Below are positions 6,773 through 7,593 of a DNA stretch of 7,593 bases, piece after piece (the stretch's first letter is position 1; each line of letters opens with the position of its first letter). The position numbers and the translations under genes are program-made. The notes under the pieces were generated by a model. The model was not told the origin of the DNA. It ran no database searches and saw only the letters and a program-made list of their open reading frames with translations. Origin of the DNA: Actinomycetota bacterium (GTDB lineage: Bacteria > Actinomycetota > Thermoleophilia > Solirubrobacterales > Thermoleophilaceae); assembly GCA_005885165.1 (NCBI GenBank), contig VAXR01000020.1:6161-13753 (forward strand), written 5' to 3'.

Positions 6773-6786
6773 ACAATCCAGATTGT
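6773..6786. repeat. 14-bp inverted repeat over the -10 box, possible operator
   Basis: Perfect 6-nt arms ACAATC and GATTGT separated by CA. It overlaps five of the six bases of the candidate -10 element and ends 1 bp from the ribosome binding site. A dimeric repressor bound here would block the minus-strand promoter. It could also form a small hairpin at the 5' end of the transcript. Confidence 0.4.
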
Positions 6787-6787
6787 A
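6782..6787 (-). promoter_or_regulatory. Candidate -10 element of the operon promoter
   Basis: The minus strand reads TACAAT, one mismatch from the TATAAT consensus, in a small AT-rich pocket of otherwise GC-rich DNA 23 nt upstream of the regulator ATG. At 17 bp upstream the sequence is GAGGCC, which is no -35 match, so this promoter would need an activator. The flanking repeats support a regulated promoter. Not experimentally verifiable from sequence alone. Confidence 0.45.
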
Positions 6788-6788
6788 G

Positions 6789-6806
6789 GTTGGAGCGAAG
6801 TTGGGG
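6789..6806. promoter_or_regulatory. PhoB-type direct repeat, candidate response-regulator box
   Basis: Two 7-mers, GTTGGAG (6789-6795) and GTTGGGG (6800-6806), agree at 6 of 7 bases and start exactly 11 bp apart with the 4-bp spacer CGAA. Tandem half-sites one helical turn apart are how OmpR/PhoB-family regulators bind. The box lies 1 bp upstream of the candidate -10 element, in the space between -10 and -35, and between the divergent genes, so it could act on both directions. Assignment to the adjacent regulator is inference. Confidence 0.4.
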
Positions 6807-6814
6807 CCTCGAAC

Positions 6815-7593
6815 TTGATCCAGCCGCGCATCTATCGCGCCGCGTTTCTCCCGGCGCTGCTCGCCGTCGTGATCGCCGCGTTCTCGCTCGAGGGCCCGCC
6901 TCCGGCTGCCCCGCAGGGGCTTCCGGCTGACGTCTTGTTCGACGGGTCGCTCGCCTCCTCGACGGTGAACACCATCTTGCAGGATGCTCCGGACCGCCGG
7001 GCGGGCCGGCCCGGAGACGAGCGCGCCGCCAATCGTGTGGCCACGACGCTGCGCGGGCTCGGATACGGCACGTCGCACGACCGCTTCACCGACGCGGGGG
7101 TGCCGCTCGACAACGTGATCGGCCGGCGCCCCGGCCTCTCCGAGCACGAGCTGGTGGTCCTCGCAAACCGCGACGCGCTGTCGGTTCCCGACGCGACCGG
7201 CAGCGCCGCCGACACCGCAGCGCTCATCGCGGTTGGGCGGGTGTTCAGCGGCCGTGCCGTCCACAAGACGATCGTCCTCGCGTCGGTCGACGGCGGCTCG
7301 CGGGGCAATGTCGGGGCGCAGCGCTTCGTGGACGCGGAGCGGCAGGCGGGCCGTCAGATCGACGCGGTGATCGTGCTGTCCGCCACCGGTGCTCCACGGT
7401 CGCCTGGATCGCTCGTCATCGACTGGTCGGGCGATACGCGGCGCGGCGGCCTGGGTCTCCATCGAACCGCCTCGGACTCGCTTCGCGCGGAGCTCGGGAC
7501 CGACGGCGGCAGCGGACCGGCCCCGCTGGCGCAGCTCGCGCGCCTCGCGTTTCCCGTGGGGATCGGAGCCCAGGGGCCACTGCTCACCGACGG
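6815..7593 (+). CDS. Membrane-anchored M28-peptidase-like protein with lost metal ligands, C-terminus beyond window
   Basis: 259 codons are visible and the frame is open to the right edge. An N-terminal hydrophobic helix (about 7-25, after IQPRIYR) anchors or exports the protein. The region 50-173 follows the M28 zinc aminopeptidase layout: a helix DERAANRVATTLRGLGY (68-84), strand ELVVLANRDA (112-121), helix TAALIAVGRVF (134-144) and strand TIVLASVDGG (152-161). In active M28 enzymes these carry the ligands His (as in AHxD), Asp (DN) and Glu-Glu. Here the His position is Asn118, the DN position is about Gly129-Ser130, and Glu-Glu is Gly161-Ser162; only Asp120 is kept. It is therefore probably not a metallopeptidase. 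The TTG at 6815 is the only suitable start before the hydrophobic helix, but it lacks a well-placed Shine-Dalgarno (GGAG is 19 nt away); GTG at 6869 is the next candidate. It is divergent from the two-component operon and shares its 55-bp promoter region. Function unknown. Confidence 0.72.
   Translation, partial: MIQPRIYRAAFLPALLAVVIAAFSLEGPPPAAPQGLPADVLFDGSLASSTVNTILQDAPDRRAGRPGDERAANRVATTLRGLGYGTSHDRFTDAGVPLDNVIGRRPGLSEHELVVLANRDALSVPDATGSAADTAALIAVGRVFSGRAVHKTIVLASVDGGSRGNVGAQRFVDAERQAGRQIDAVIVLSATGAPRSPGSLVIDWSGDTRRGGLGLHRTASDSLRAELGTDGGSGPAPLAQLARLAFPVGIGAQGPLLTD

Noticed and set aside
6760..6831. 24-residue N-terminal extension of the response regulator
   Set aside because: It covers the -10-like box, repeats and ribosome binding site, and the family starts just before the first receiver strand.
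6770..7462. Minus-strand open frame (230 codons) at the right end
   Set aside because: Runs opposite the plus-strand M28-like frame, which has a signal/anchor helix, fold-like motifs and G/C third positions. The minus frame has none and would overlap the response-regulator promoter.

Overview
This window is GC-rich (roughly two thirds G+C) with a strong G/C preference at third codon positions and frequent GTG/TTG starts. Together with the protein types, this suggests a high-GC actinobacterium, most likely Thermoleophilia (Solirubrobacterales/Gaiellales-like). That placement is inferred from gene style and remembered protein flavour, not from a marker gene.

Layout. Seven genes lie head to tail on the minus strand from 6759 down to the left edge: an OmpR-family response regulator (6759-6058), its membrane histidine kinase (6061-4625), a secreted HtrA/DegP-type serine protease with a PDZ domain (4628-3432), an inositol-monophosphatase-family phosphatase (3413-2487), a short degenerate RsbW/GHKL-like protein (2430-2026), a TreT-type GT4 trehalose synthase (1990-755), and a GT20 trehalose-6-phosphate synthase-like protein (758 to beyond position 1, partial). 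Three junctions are 4-nt stop/start overlaps and the other gaps are 18, 56 and 35 nt, so the set looks like one transcription unit. One gene is divergent: an incomplete plus-strand gene from about 6815 to the right edge, encoding a membrane-anchored protein with an M28-peptidase-like fold whose expected metal ligands appear to be lost.

The 55-bp divergent intergenic region (6760-6814) holds the regulatory signals: a TACAAT -10-like box for the operon, a good ribosome binding site, a 14-bp inverted repeat over the -10 box, and a direct repeat of 7-mers spaced exactly 11 bp, the geometry used by PhoB/OmpR-family regulators.

How it may work together (inference). The order regulator-kinase-HtrA matches the mycobacterial mprA-mprB-pepD envelope-stress locus. 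Here that module continues into a phosphatase, a degenerate anti-sigma-like protein and two trehalose-forming glycosyltransferases. The unit reads as an envelope/osmotic stress operon: sense damage, degrade or refold secreted proteins, and make a compatible solute. I see no RNA genes, insertion sequences, CRISPR arrays or long repeats.
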